Below, piece after piece: positions 1 to 7,477 of a stretch of 28,052 nt of DNA. Location: NCBI GenBank assembly GCA_018064385.1, contig JAGHVI010000041.1, forward strand, positions 1 to 28,052, written 5' to 3'. The position numbers were made by a program, and so were the translations under genes. The DNA comes from Candidatus Minthenecus merdequi. Its GTDB lineage: Bacteria; Bacteroidota; Bacteroidia; Bacteroidales; Paludibacteraceae. Positions within the stretch are counted from its first letter, which is position 1. The number at the start of each line of letters is the position of its first letter. The notes beneath the pieces were generated by a model. It ran no database searches and was not told where the DNA came from. It was given only the letters and a program-made list of their open reading frames with translations.

Positions 1-76
1 GACCGTTCGGAAACAGCAGCATCTAGCCACTCTGGCTGTGCTCAATTTTTAAAACTTCAATTTCTTCTTTTGTCAT
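1..76 (-). pseudogene. 5' end of an unidentified gene, with an in-frame amber stop
   Basis: An ATG at 76-74 on the minus strand is preceded by a good Bacteroidetes promoter (114-144). It opens a frame reading MTKEEIEVLKIEHSQSG and then meets TAG at 25-23. The same frame continues after the stop as MLLFPNG until the window edge. A single G-to-A change in a TGG codon would explain the stop. The gene may therefore be inactivated, or translation may begin at the ATG directly after the stop. Too little is visible to name a family. A 17-residue leader peptide ahead of a separate gene is an alternative reading. Confidence 0.3.
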
Positions 77-113
77 AATAATAGTAGTTATAGTTAATGC
101 AAAATTGCGTCTG

Positions 114-144
114 CAAAGTTACAACTATACTACAACTGCTACAA
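114..144 (-). promoter_or_regulatory. Bacteroidetes-type promoter for the leftward gene at the window start
   Basis: On the minus strand a TTG at 144-142 is followed by exactly 20 bases and then TAACTTTG at 121-114. This matches the Bacteroidetes primary sigma factor consensus (-33 TTG, -7 TAnnTTTG). The -7 box lies about 37 bp ahead of the ATG at 76. Confidence 0.6.
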
Positions 145-167
145 TATGTATTTTATCGAATGCTTAC

Positions 168-416
168 GGTGGTTCTATTAATTAGGTTGAGACGATTTTG
201 AAGTTTATTTTTAGCAGATTGCTGTGTGAAAGAAGGGAGCATAGCGGGCTATGTGACCGACTGACAAGCAGCAAGATGCAAAATTACTGCAAACCGAAAG
301 CAAAGAGCTTGCTCATTTGCTGAGGTGTAGCGTAATTTATCAAAAAATAAATTCAAAAGCGTCCAATTATAAACCATCCTTTGATATAACATACAAACAT
401 AATTAATAGAACCACC
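168..416. repeat. 249-bp intergenic element with 17-bp perfect terminal inverted repeats
   Basis: GGTGGTTCTATTAATTA at 168-184 is the exact reverse complement of 400-416. An inner, imperfect inverted repeat pairs 191-212 with 341-362 (GACGnTTTTGAAnTTTATTTTT). The centre (about 225-335) has no open frame of useful length. The structure resembles a MITE or another non-autonomous mobile repeat lying between the divergent leftward gene and serS. The terminal motif TAGAACCACCC recurs at 17340 and 18621. Apart from this element and the leftward promoter I see nothing in 77-448, and no clear promoter for serS, so the element could itself supply one. No transposase is present in the window. Confidence 0.6.
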
Positions 417-448
417 CTTTATCGTAAAACTATTAAAACAACAATGAT

Positions 449-1726
449 ATGCTTACTCTAAAAATGATTCTGGAGAACCATGATGACGTGGTTCGCAGAT
501 TAGGTAAAAAACATTTCAAAGATGCTGAAACGATGATTAACAAGGTCATCGAGATAGATAAAATCAGAAGATCTACCCAGCGTGAGTTGGATGACAAGTT
601 GGCACAGATTAATCAGCAGTCGAAGGCTATCGGTGAATTGATGAAAAAAGGACTCAAGGAAGAAGCTGCCGCAGCTAAGGCTAACGTTGCGACTCTCAAG
701 GAGATGACTGCTGATTTCAAGGCTCGTATGGAAATCGCCGAAAACGAAATCCGTAACATACTGCTGCAGGTGCCGAATCTTCCAAACGAAACTGTGCCTG
801 AAGGTTTTGGCGCTGAGGATAATAAGGTTGAGAAAATGGGCGGTGTAACCCCTAAATTTGAGGGCTTCAAACCAATGCCTCATTGGGAATTGGCTAAAAA
901 ATATGACCTTATTGATTTTGAAATGGGTGTCAAGATAACCGGTGCCGGTTTCCCAATCTACAAAGGAAAAGGTGCTCGGCTGCAACGTGCTTTGATAAAT
1001 TTCTTCCTTGACGAAGCTCGCAACGCAGGTTATCTTGAGATTGAACCACCATACGTAGTAAACGAGGCAAGTGGTTATGGTACCGGTCAATTGCCTGATA
1101 AAGAGGGTCAGATGTACCATGCCACTGCTGATAATCTCTATCTGATTCCTACGGCTGAAGTCCCCGTCACTAACATTTTCCGCGACGTGATTCTGAAAGA
1201 GAACGAATTGCCACAGATGATGTGCGCTTATTCGGCTTGTTTCCGCCGCGAGGCTGGGTCTTATGGTAAGGATGTCCGTGGTTTGAATCGCCTGCATCAA
1301 TTCAATAAAGTTGAGATTGTTAGAATAGATAAACCTGAACATTCTTATCAGTCTTTAGACGAGATGATTGCACACGTTGAGAATCTGGTGAATAAACTCG
1401 AATTGCCTTATCGTATTTTGCGACTTTGCGGTGGTGATATGAGTTTCACTTCTGCTATCACTTTTGACTTTGAGGTGTTCAGTGCTGCCCAAGAACGTTG
1501 GCTTGAGGTAAGTTCCGTGTCTAATTTCGAAAGCTATCAGGCTAACAGACTGAAATGTCGTTACAAAACAGCTGATGGTAAAACCGAATTGTGCCATACC
1601 CTTAATGGCTCCGCTCTCGCTTTACCTCGAATTGTGGCTGCTTTGCTCGAAAATCATCAGACCCCTGACGGCATCAGAATACCAACTGCACTTGTGCCAT
1701 ACTGCGGCTTTGACATAATTGACTGA
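449..1726 (+). CDS. serS: Seryl-tRNA synthetase
   Basis: This cytoplasmic class II aminoacyl-tRNA synthetase charges tRNA-Ser with serine using ATP. It has 425 residues, the usual length for bacterial SerRS. Residues 1 to about 110 form the N-terminal long coiled-coil arm that binds the tRNA (KVIEIDKIRRSTQREL and following, rich in Lys, Glu and Ala). The catalytic core shows GTGQLPDKEGQMY, the serine-binding loop IPTAEVPVTN, motif 2 FRREAGSYG at 265-273 and motif 3 NGSALALPRIVAALLE from residue 386. The start MLTLKMILEN is the conserved family N-terminus, so the ATG at 449 is preferred over the out-of-frame ATG at 444. The stop overlaps the radA start by one base (TGATG), which implies translational coupling. 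No key residue appears to be missing. Confidence 0.97.
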   Translation: MLTLKMILENHDDVVRRLGKKHFKDAETMINKVIEIDKIRRSTQRELDDKLAQINQQSKAIGELMKKGLKEEAAAAKANVATLKEMTADFKARMEIAENEIRNILLQVPNLPNETVPEGFGAEDNKVEKMGGVTPKFEGFKPMPHWELAKKYDLIDFEMGVKITGAGFPIYKGKGARLQRALINFFLDEARNAGYLEIEPPYVVNEASGYGTGQLPDKEGQMYHATADNLYLIPTAEVPVTNIFRDVILKENELPQMMCAYSACFRREAGSYGKDVRGLNRLHQFNKVEIVRIDKPEHSYQSLDEMIAHVENLVNKLELPYRILRLCGGDMSFTSAITFDFEVFSAAQERWLEVSSVSNFESYQANRLKCRYKTADGKTELCHTLNGSALALPRIVAALLENHQTPDGIRIPTALVPYCGFDIID

Positions 1727-3096
1727 TGGCAAAAGATAAAAAATCATACGTTTGTACCGAATGCGGGGCAGATTTCCCGAAAGCTTATGGAAAGTGTCCT
1801 GCTTGCGGTGCTTGGAACTCGTTCAAGGAACTGACTGTAAAAAGCGAACCTGCCCGCGGAATTGACCACGGAATGGCTGTCAACGTACGTCGTGAGGCTC
1901 AACGTATTGACCTGATTGAATACGAAAAACAACCCAGAATAGATACATACAATGAGGAGTTGAATCGTGTGCTTGGTGGTGGCTTGGTGCGAGGCTCGAT
2001 GGTGTTGATAGGTGGCGAACCTGGAATTGGTAAATCCACTCTTGTCCTCCAGGTCGCATTACGGATGAAGGGTATGAAAGTGTTGTATGTCAGTGGTGAG
2101 GAGAGTTGCAGTCAGATAAAAATGAGAGCTGACCGCTTAGCAAAGATGGAAAGCGAGTGCTATGTGTTAAGCGAGAATGTACTCGAAAATATTTTTGCCC
2201 AAGCTCGTGATTTGCAGCCTGATATATTAGTCGTTGACTCGATTCAGACAATAGTCGAGGAGAATATTGAAATGTCTGCAGGCAGTGTTACCCAGGTTCG
2301 TGAATGTAGCGCCGCTTTGTTGAAGTTTGCCAAAGAAACCGGTACCCCTGTGATTGTTATTGGACATATCACCAAGGAGGGCAGCATCGCTGGACCAAAA
2401 ATCCTTGAGCATATTGTTGACACTGTGTTGCAGTTCGAAGGTGATAGACACTATTTATATAGAATATTGCGCGCACACAAAAATCGTTTTGGCTCAACTG
2501 ACGAACTCGCTATTTACGAGATGCAAGGCAGTGGACTCCGAGAGGTCCTCAACCCCAGCGAGTTGCTGATGAGCCATTCCGGTCAGGAACTTTCCGGCGT
2601 AGCCATTGCTGCTACTGTCGAAGGCGTTCGTCCGTTTATGATTGAGACACAGGCTCTCGTGTCGTCCGCAGCATACAATTATCCTCAAAGGTCTGCCACG
2701 GGTTTTGACTTGAGAAGAATGAATATGCTTCTTGCTGTTTTGGAAAAACGTGCAGGCTTCAAACTTCCTCAGAAAGATGTTTTCCTTAATATGGCAGGTG
2801 GTCTGAAAATCTCTGACCCTGCCGTCGATTTGGCTGTGATATGTTCCATACTCTCCAGCAATTTGGATTTGCCTATCAATACTCGCATTTGTATCACTGG
2901 CGAGGTCGGTTTGAGTGGCGAAATCCGTCCTGTCTCAAGAATCGAACAGCGTATTTCCGAAGCAGCCAAATTGGGCTTCTCTCGGATAATTCTGCCTTCG
3001 TTCAACGCAGAACAGGTTGATAAAAATAAGTTCGCAGGAATCGAAATCCTCGGTGTCGCCCGTGTTGAAGACGCTTTCCGAAGCCTTTTTGGATAG
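1726..3096 (+). CDS. radA: DNA repair protein RadA
   Basis: RadA is a RecA-like ATPase that processes recombination intermediates and promotes branch migration in DNA repair. The 456-residue length is typical. A four-cysteine zinc finger is present (C10-x2-C13 and C24-x2-C27). Walker A is GEPGIGKST at 97-105, Walker B is around ILVVDSIQT at 167-175, and the RadA-specific KNRFG motif is at 252-256. The C-terminal third is the Lon-protease-like domain, including GLSGEIRPVSRIEQRI. The ATG overlaps the serS stop by one base, so the two genes are almost certainly co-transcribed although their functions are unrelated. A 176-bp gap with no obvious terminator hairpin follows. Confidence 0.96.
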   Translation: MAKDKKSYVCTECGADFPKAYGKCPACGAWNSFKELTVKSEPARGIDHGMAVNVRREAQRIDLIEYEKQPRIDTYNEELNRVLGGGLVRGSMVLIGGEPGIGKSTLVLQVALRMKGMKVLYVSGEESCSQIKMRADRLAKMESECYVLSENVLENIFAQARDLQPDILVVDSIQTIVEENIEMSAGSVTQVRECSAALLKFAKETGTPVIVIGHITKEGSIAGPKILEHIVDTVLQFEGDRHYLYRILRAHKNRFGSTDELAIYEMQGSGLREVLNPSELLMSHSGQELSGVAIAATVEGVRPFMIETQALVSSAAYNYPQRSATGFDLRRMNMLLAVLEKRAGFKLPQKDVFLNMAGGLKISDPAVDLAVICSILSSNLDLPINTRICITGEVGLSGEIRPVSRIEQRISEAAKLGFSRIILPSFNAEQVDKNKFAGIEILGVARVEDAFRSLFG

Positions 3097-3179
3097 TCAA
3101 TTATTGGTGCGTGAGGATATTTTGCTGATGTTTAGAACATTATTTCGCTATGCCAAGATGTTAAAAGCATATTATAGAA

Positions 3180-3235
3180 CATATTGTTAAAAAATGAATA
3201 TATGGGCATATTGTCGTAAAAAATGACTAAATTGC
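3180..3235 (+). promoter_or_regulatory. Direct-repeat leader and possible promoter of the EF-G paralogue
   Basis: Two near-identical units, CATATTGTTAAAAAATGA at 3180-3197 and CATATTGTCGTAAAAAATGA at 3207-3226, lie 27 bp apart (start to start). They are followed at once by TAAATTGC at 3228-3235, a one-mismatch version of the Bacteroidetes -7 box TAnnTTTG. No TTG is found at the ideal 19-20 bp spacing. The promoter could therefore depend on an activator, with the repeats as its binding sites. This is inference from position only. Confidence 0.3.
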
Positions 3236-3272
3236 AACCGCTTATCAAGCATAAAAACTAATAGTAAAGTAT

Positions 3273-5435
3273 ATGAAAAATTATCAGTCTAATGAAATCA
3301 AGAACATTGCCCTTATGGGTGGTTCCGGTTCTGGAAAAACAACTCTCATCGAGGCAATGCTCTATGAAAGCGGCGTAATCAAACGCCGCGGTACAGTCGA
3401 AGGAAAAAATACTGTATCTGATTATTTCCCAGTTGAGACAGAGTATGGTTACTCCGTTTTCCCAACAGTAGCGCATGTCGAATGGAATGGTAAAAAACTA
3501 AATATAATAGATTGTCCTGGTTCGGACGATTTCGTAGGTGGTGCCATAACATCTATGACTGTGACTGACCAGTCTTTGATAGTCGTTAATACTCAGTATG
3601 GTGTTGAGGTCGGCACTCAGAATCATTTCCGTTACACTGAGCAGTTCAAAAAACCTGTCATCTTTTTGATGAACCAACTTGACACTGACAAGTCAAACTA
3701 TGACCAGGCTCTTGAGCAGTTGCGTGAGTCTTTCGGCCCTAAGACTGTCGTCGTTCAATACCCTGTAAACTGCGGCGTCGGCTTTAATGCTGTTATTGAC
3801 GTGCTGTTGATGAAGATGTACACCTGGAAACCTGAAGGTGGCGCTCCTGACATTAAGGATATCCCTGCTGACCAGATGGAAAAGGCTGAAGAATTGCATA
3901 ATGCGTTGATTGAGTCTGCAGCCGAAAATGACGAGGGTTTGATGGATAAGTATTTCGAACAAGGTTCGCTCACCGAGGACGAAATGCGTGAGGGTATCCG
4001 CAAAGGTTTGGTTTCGCGCGATATCTTCCCTGTGTTCTGCGTGTGTGCTGGCAAGGATATGGGCGTTCGCCGTTTGATGGAGTTCCTTGGTAATGTTGTC
4101 CCTTTTGTTGACGATATGCCTATGCCGGTTGACAATAAGGGTAATGAAGTTAAGCCTGACGCAACTGCCCCTACTGTTATCTTCGCTTTCAAAACAAGCA
4201 TCGAACCTCATATCGGTGAGGTTGTCTATTTCAAAGTCCTCAGTGGTACCCTCAAGGCTGGTGATGACCTTACCAACATTTCGCGTAATGGTAGCAAGGA
4301 ACGTATCTCTCAGATTTTCTGTGTCGCAGGACAAAATCGTATCCCTGTTGACCAGTTGGTCGCTGGTGACATCGGTGCTACAGTTAAACTGAAAGATACT
4401 AAGACTGGTAATACTCTATGCGCTAAGGATATCGAAATTGAAATGCCACGGATTCAGTACCCTGAACCAAAATACCGTCGCGCTATCAAAGCTGTCGCTA
4501 ATGGTGAGGACGAAAAACTTAACGCTATCCTTACTCGTATGCACGAGGAGGATCCAACTTGGTTGGTAGAGCAGAGCAAGGAGTTGCGCCAAACCATCGT
4601 TTCCGGTCAAGGCGAGTTCCACCTCCGCACTTTGAAATGGCGTATTGAAAACAATGATAAAGTTGCTATCGAATATCTCGAACCACGAATCCCTTACCGT
4701 GAGACCATCACTAAGTCTGCTCGCAGCGACTATCGTCACAAGAAACAGTCTGGTGGTGCAGGCCAGTTTGGTGAAGTCCATCTTATCGTTGAACCATACG
4801 TTGAAGGTGAACCAGTGAAAGAAGTCTATAAGTTTGGCAATCAGGAGTACCGCATTCAGGCACGCGACACTCAGGAAGTTTCATTGGATTGGGGCGGCAA
4901 ACTTGTTATGGTCAACTCTATTGTCGGTGGTGCAATTGACGCTCGTTTTATGCCTGCAATTATGAAGGGTCTTATGGACCGTATGGAACAAGGCCCTCTG
5001 ACCGGTTCTTACGCTCGCGACATCCGTGTAATTGTTTACGATGGAAAAATGCACCCTGTTGACTCGAACGAAATCTCGTTCCGTCTTGCTGGCCGTAATG
5101 CTTTTGCCCAGGCTTTCAAGGAGGCTAATCCTAAAGTTCTCGAGCCTGTCTATGATGTCGTTGTCCTTGTTCCTTCTGACCGTATGGGTGATGTGATGAG
5201 TGACTTGCAGGGCCGCCGTGCCATTATTATGGGTATGGAGAGCGCTAACGGCTTTGAAAAGTTGACAGCTAAGGTGCCTTTGAAGGAACTTTCAAGCTAC
5301 TCAACAGCTTTGAGCTCCCTTTCTGGTGGTCGTGCTTCGTTCACAATGAAGTTCGCTTCTTACGAACTGTGTCCTTCGGATGTTCAAGATAAGTTGCTCA
5401 AAGAATACGAGGCTACAAAAGAAGACGAAGAGTAA
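3273..5435 (+). CDS. fusA2: EF-G paralogue (EF-G2 type) lacking the catalytic histidine
   Basis: This is a 720-residue translational GTPase-family protein with the full EF-G domain order: G domain, domain II, and domains III to V ending in the FTMKFASYELCPSDVQ region. It is not the main EF-G. The P-loop reads GGSGSGKTT (16-24) rather than AHIDAGKTT. The G2 region is EYGYSVFPT rather than RGITI. G3 is DCPGSDDF (80-87), with Ser84 where canonical EF-G has its catalytic His in DTPGHVDF. G4 is NQLD (134-137). The Bacteroides paralogue EF-G2 is reported to support translocation without GTP hydrolysis and to be induced by carbon limitation. The motif changes here fit that family. The gene stands alone, with its own leader and a strong terminator. 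Misannotation as ordinary FusA or as a TetM-like protein is the main risk. Confidence 0.88.
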   Translation: MKNYQSNEIKNIALMGGSGSGKTTLIEAMLYESGVIKRRGTVEGKNTVSDYFPVETEYGYSVFPTVAHVEWNGKKLNIIDCPGSDDFVGGAITSMTVTDQSLIVVNTQYGVEVGTQNHFRYTEQFKKPVIFLMNQLDTDKSNYDQALEQLRESFGPKTVVVQYPVNCGVGFNAVIDVLLMKMYTWKPEGGAPDIKDIPADQMEKAEELHNALIESAAENDEGLMDKYFEQGSLTEDEMREGIRKGLVSRDIFPVFCVCAGKDMGVRRLMEFLGNVVPFVDDMPMPVDNKGNEVKPDATAPTVIFAFKTSIEPHIGEVVYFKVLSGTLKAGDDLTNISRNGSKERISQIFCVAGQNRIPVDQLVAGDIGATVKLKDTKTGNTLCAKDIEIEMPRIQYPEPKYRRAIKAVANGEDEKLNAILTRMHEEDPTWLVEQSKELRQTIVSGQGEFHLRTLKWRIENNDKVAIEYLEPRIPYRETITKSARSDYRHKKQSGGAGQFGEVHLIVEPYVEGEPVKEVYKFGNQEYRIQARDTQEVSLDWGGKLVMVNSIVGGAIDARFMPAIMKGLMDRMEQGPLTGSYARDIRVIVYDGKMHPVDSNEISFRLAGRNAFAQAFKEANPKVLEPVYDVVVLVPSDRMGDVMSDLQGRRAIIMGMESANGFEKLTAKVPLKELSSYSTALSSLSGGRASFTMKFASYELCPSDVQDKLLKEYEATKEDEE

Positions 5436-5457
5436 TTTGTACATATTCTACCTAATA

Positions 5458-5499
5458 GGAACAGCCGATGCAGAATTTCTGCATCGGCTGTTCCCTTTT
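5458..5499 (+). terminator. Intrinsic terminator after the EF-G paralogue
   Basis: A near-perfect hairpin pairs GGAACAGCCGATGCAG (from 5458) with CTGCATCGGCTGTTCC (to 5494), closing on a small A/T loop and followed by CTTTT. It lies 22 bp after the stop codon. It is one of the strongest hairpins in the window. Confidence 0.88.
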
Positions 5500-5717
5500 A
5501 TATAGAATCAATAATAGGTGGTTATCATTTATACACGTTCCCTATACCTACTCGCTACGGACAGTGAATATGATTATCAGTAACTTACAATTCTCGAAAT
5601 ACCCACCATCAAAACCAAAAAATTTATCCATATTATAGTTTGATGTCAGGTTCCGATATGTGTTTTTTTTGTGGAAAAAAATCAAGTGGAATGTATGGTG
5701 AAACGAGTTTTTTTTTG
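5500..5717. other. Non-coding spacer with no recognised feature
   Basis: Between the terminator at 5499 and the promoter at 5718 I see AT-rich sequence with several A or T runs (for example around 5672-5690). There is no convincing open frame, RNA gene or repeat. Confidence 0.5.
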
Positions 5718-5725
5718 TACCTTTG
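5718..5725 (+). promoter_or_regulatory. -7 box of the promoter for the DUF5606 gene
   Basis: TACCTTTG at 5718-5725, followed by CACC, is a perfect TAnnTTTG box 27 bp ahead of the ATG at 5753. A T-run lies just upstream, but no TTG is placed at the expected -33 spacing. The same TTGTACCTTTGCACC context occurs at the tRNA-Lys promoter. Confidence 0.6.
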
Positions 5726-5752
5726 CACCGCAAAAATTAAAACGAAATAATT

Positions 5753-6160
5753 ATGCTTAAGAAAATTCTTTCAATCGCAGGGAAAAGCGGTCTTTACAAA
5801 ATGATTACTCATAATAATAACGTGATAGTTGTAGAATCGTTGGAGGATGGAAAGAGATTCCCTTCGTATCCCCGCGACAAAGTTGTATCGTTAAACGATA
5901 TCTCTATGTTCACAGAAACTGACGATATTGCACTGCGTGACGTCCTAAAAAAGTTGTTGGAGTTGGAAAATGGTAAGGTCGCATCCGTTAATCCTAAGGC
6001 TGATGGCAGTGTTTTGAGAGAATATTTTGCAAAGGTTTTGCCTAATTTCGACAGAGATCGTGTCCATAACAGTGATATTAAGAAGCTGATACAGTGGTAT
6101 AACCTTCTCGTGAAAAGCGGCAATGTCAATTTTGATGAGGAAGATGAAAAAAAATCTTGA
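5753..6160 (+). CDS. DUF5606 family protein, conserved in Bacteroidetes
   Basis: This is a small 135-residue protein with no signal peptide or membrane segment, so it is probably cytoplasmic. I recognise it from recalled family sequence as the Bacteroidetes DUF5606 family. The N-terminal half (about 1-60) holds VESLEDGKRFPSYPRDKVVSL. The second half contains the conserved FDRDRVHNSDIKKLIQWYNLL stretch (split here by description only: FDRDRV, then HNSDIKKLIQWY). The C-terminus is an acidic and basic tail (FDEEDEKKS). The function is unknown. It has its own promoter and is directly followed by the promoter of tRNA-Lys. A regulatory or nucleic-acid-binding role cannot be excluded. Confidence 0.82.
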   Translation: MLKKILSIAGKSGLYKMITHNNNVIVVESLEDGKRFPSYPRDKVVSLNDISMFTETDDIALRDVLKKLLELENGKVASVNPKADGSVLREYFAKVLPNFDRDRVHNSDIKKLIQWYNLLVKSGNVNFDEEDEKKS

Positions 6161-6168
6161 AAAATCGC

Positions 6169-6198
6169 TTGTCGGTTGAAAAAAAAGTTGTACCTTTG
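6169..6198 (+). promoter_or_regulatory. Promoter of tRNA-Lys
   Basis: TTG at 6169-6171, a 19-bp spacer and TACCTTTG at 6191-6198 match the Bacteroidetes consensus closely. The -7 box ends 21 bp before the tRNA. The promoter begins 8 bp after the stop of the DUF5606 gene. Confidence 0.75.
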
Positions 6199-6219
6199 CA
6201 CCCGAAATGAACGGAGGAT

Positions 6220-6292
6220 GTATCCGTAGCTCAGTTGGTAGAGCAATTGACTCTTAATCAATGGGTCGTGGGTTCGAGCCCCACCGGGTATA
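6220..6292 (+). tRNA. tRNA-Lys (anticodon CUU)
   Basis: The full cloverleaf can be traced over 73 nt. The acceptor stem is GTATCCG/CGGGTAT with two G-U pairs, the D arm is GCTCAGTTGGTAGAGC, the anticodon stem is ATTGA/TCAAT, and the loop CTCTTAA carries CTT at 6253-6255. The T arm is GTGGG-TTCGAGC-CCCAC and the discriminator is A. CCA is not encoded (CAT follows). It decodes AAG. Confidence 0.95.
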
Positions 6293-6303
6293 CATTTGTT
6301 TTG

Positions 6304-6339
6304 TGGTTGCTTTCTCTCAAAAAGAAGCAACCATTTTTT
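6304..6339 (+). terminator. Intrinsic terminator after tRNA-Lys
   Basis: TGGTTGCTT at 6304-6312 pairs perfectly with AAGCAACCA at 6325-6333 across a 12-nt loop and is followed by six T residues. It lies 11 bp after the tRNA. Confidence 0.85.
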
Positions 6340-6434
6340 GATTTCAAGAATTGTTATTTTGACTGAGACTTGAATTTTAAATTCATATAAAAAATATAAG
6401 GTGAACACTCAGGGTTTTACCAGGTTTTGAAGAA

Positions 6435-7349
6435 ATGAATATGAAAAGATTTTTTGCTTTTTCGCTGCTTTTGCTATTTGCATCAATGACAACACTTCAT
6501 CCACAGAACAGAGTGCCTAAAACTCTGGTCAGATGGCAGGATGGCAATAATGTCAATTGGAAAGTTTTTGAAAAAAGATGTTCGGGAGTCAGAGGCGAAG
6601 ATTGGCGCGACAAGTTCCCTCAATTGGTAGAAACAATTGATACGGAGAAGGCAGACGAGCTGTGGAAACAGATCCAAATGGCTAAAGCTGCATTCCATCA
6701 GGATAACCTTTGGATTCTTACCTCTGGATGCGACAGCCTCGTGGCTGCTATGGTTGATGTAGAGTGGGCTTTTGACGGTATGTTTGTTATGAATTTTATC
6801 CGTAAACCTAATTCAGGCGGCGGACATCTGAAAAGTACCAGCGGTTCTGTTGCCGGCAATGTGCCGTTGGCGGTGCTGTATAACGAAAGCGTGGCACGAA
6901 GAATTAAAGAACTGCTCAGCATCAGTGGCTGGGAGTACAATGAAAACTGTGACAGCGTCCGTTTTGCTGAGTCAGTCAAGATTTTCTGCATTTATAACAC
7001 CGTAAGATGGAATGATTCGGACAGTCTGGTGGAGGAGTGCCCTGCCAGGTTTTTCAAAATTATGGGGAAAGGACATCAGCATGCCGATGTCCGTACAGAG
7101 TGGTGCCGCATTCAAAATGCTTTGCGCTTGTTCCGTGATAATACACAATGGCTCAGAGATAAAAATAATAAAAAACTCAATAATGCCCTTGATGATTTCG
7201 AGACAAGCCTTTTGTCGTGTTTCTCGAAATATACAAAAAATGTTTATTCCTCTGAATTGAGTATGTCGGTTTACGGCGAGATTGTTCCGATGGCTGTTGA
7301 TGTGCTATGTATGGAATATATGTCCGCTGTCAAGGATGAAAAAAAATAA
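6435..7349 (+). CDS. Exported protein of unknown function
   Basis: I do not recognise this 304-residue protein. The start MNMKRFFAFSLLLLFASMTTLHPQ is a clear Sec signal peptide, with probable cleavage near residue 24. There is no lipobox, so the mature protein should be periplasmic or secreted. The second ATG at 6441 (MKRFF) is an equally good start. The mature part has several Cys residues (RCSGV, SGCDSL, ENCDSV, EECPARF, EWCRI, LLSCF) and a Gly/Ser-rich stretch KPNSGGGHLKSTSGS near the middle. The remainder looks mainly helical. It stands alone between the tRNA terminator and the gpmI promoter, and neither neighbour suggests a role. Confidence 0.75.
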   Translation: MNMKRFFAFSLLLLFASMTTLHPQNRVPKTLVRWQDGNNVNWKVFEKRCSGVRGEDWRDKFPQLVETIDTEKADELWKQIQMAKAAFHQDNLWILTSGCDSLVAAMVDVEWAFDGMFVMNFIRKPNSGGGHLKSTSGSVAGNVPLAVLYNESVARRIKELLSISGWEYNENCDSVRFAESVKIFCIYNTVRWNDSDSLVEECPARFFKIMGKGHQHADVRTEWCRIQNALRLFRDNTQWLRDKNNKKLNNALDDFETSLLSCFSKYTKNVYSSELSMSVYGEIVPMAVDVLCMEYMSAVKDEKK

Positions 7350-7360
7350 TTGCCCTAAAA

Positions 7361-7417
7361 TTTGGCAGTATCGAAATTTCTTTGTATTTTTGCGAGTTCA
7401 ATGTATGTTGAACTCGC
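7361..7417 (+). promoter_or_regulatory. gpmI promoter with overlapping 10-bp inverted repeat
   Basis: TTTG at 7361-7364, a 20-bp spacer and TATTTTTG at 7385-7392 give a perfect Bacteroidetes promoter. GCGAGTTCAA at 7392-7401 is an exact inverted repeat of TTGAACTCGC at 7408-7417, with a 6-bp loop. This repeat shares the last base of the -7 box and covers the expected transcription start. It could be an operator, a 5'-end RNA hairpin, or a terminator for the upstream gene (only TTT follows). Confidence 0.6.
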
Positions 7418-7477
7418 TTTGCGTATGTATATATGGCATAGCACATTAAAAAATTAGAAAAAAGACTCATTTACTAT

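Noticed and set aside
3273..5435. Ribosomal protection tetracycline resistance protein (TetQ/TetM type)
   Set aside because: The altered P-loop and G3 and the overall EF-G length and C-terminus fit the EF-G2 group better, and there are no conjugative transposon genes nearby.
6220..6292. tRNA-Lys as an integration site for a mobile island
   Set aside because: No integrase is adjacent and no duplicate of the tRNA 3' end was noticed in the window; the tRNA has an ordinary promoter and terminator.
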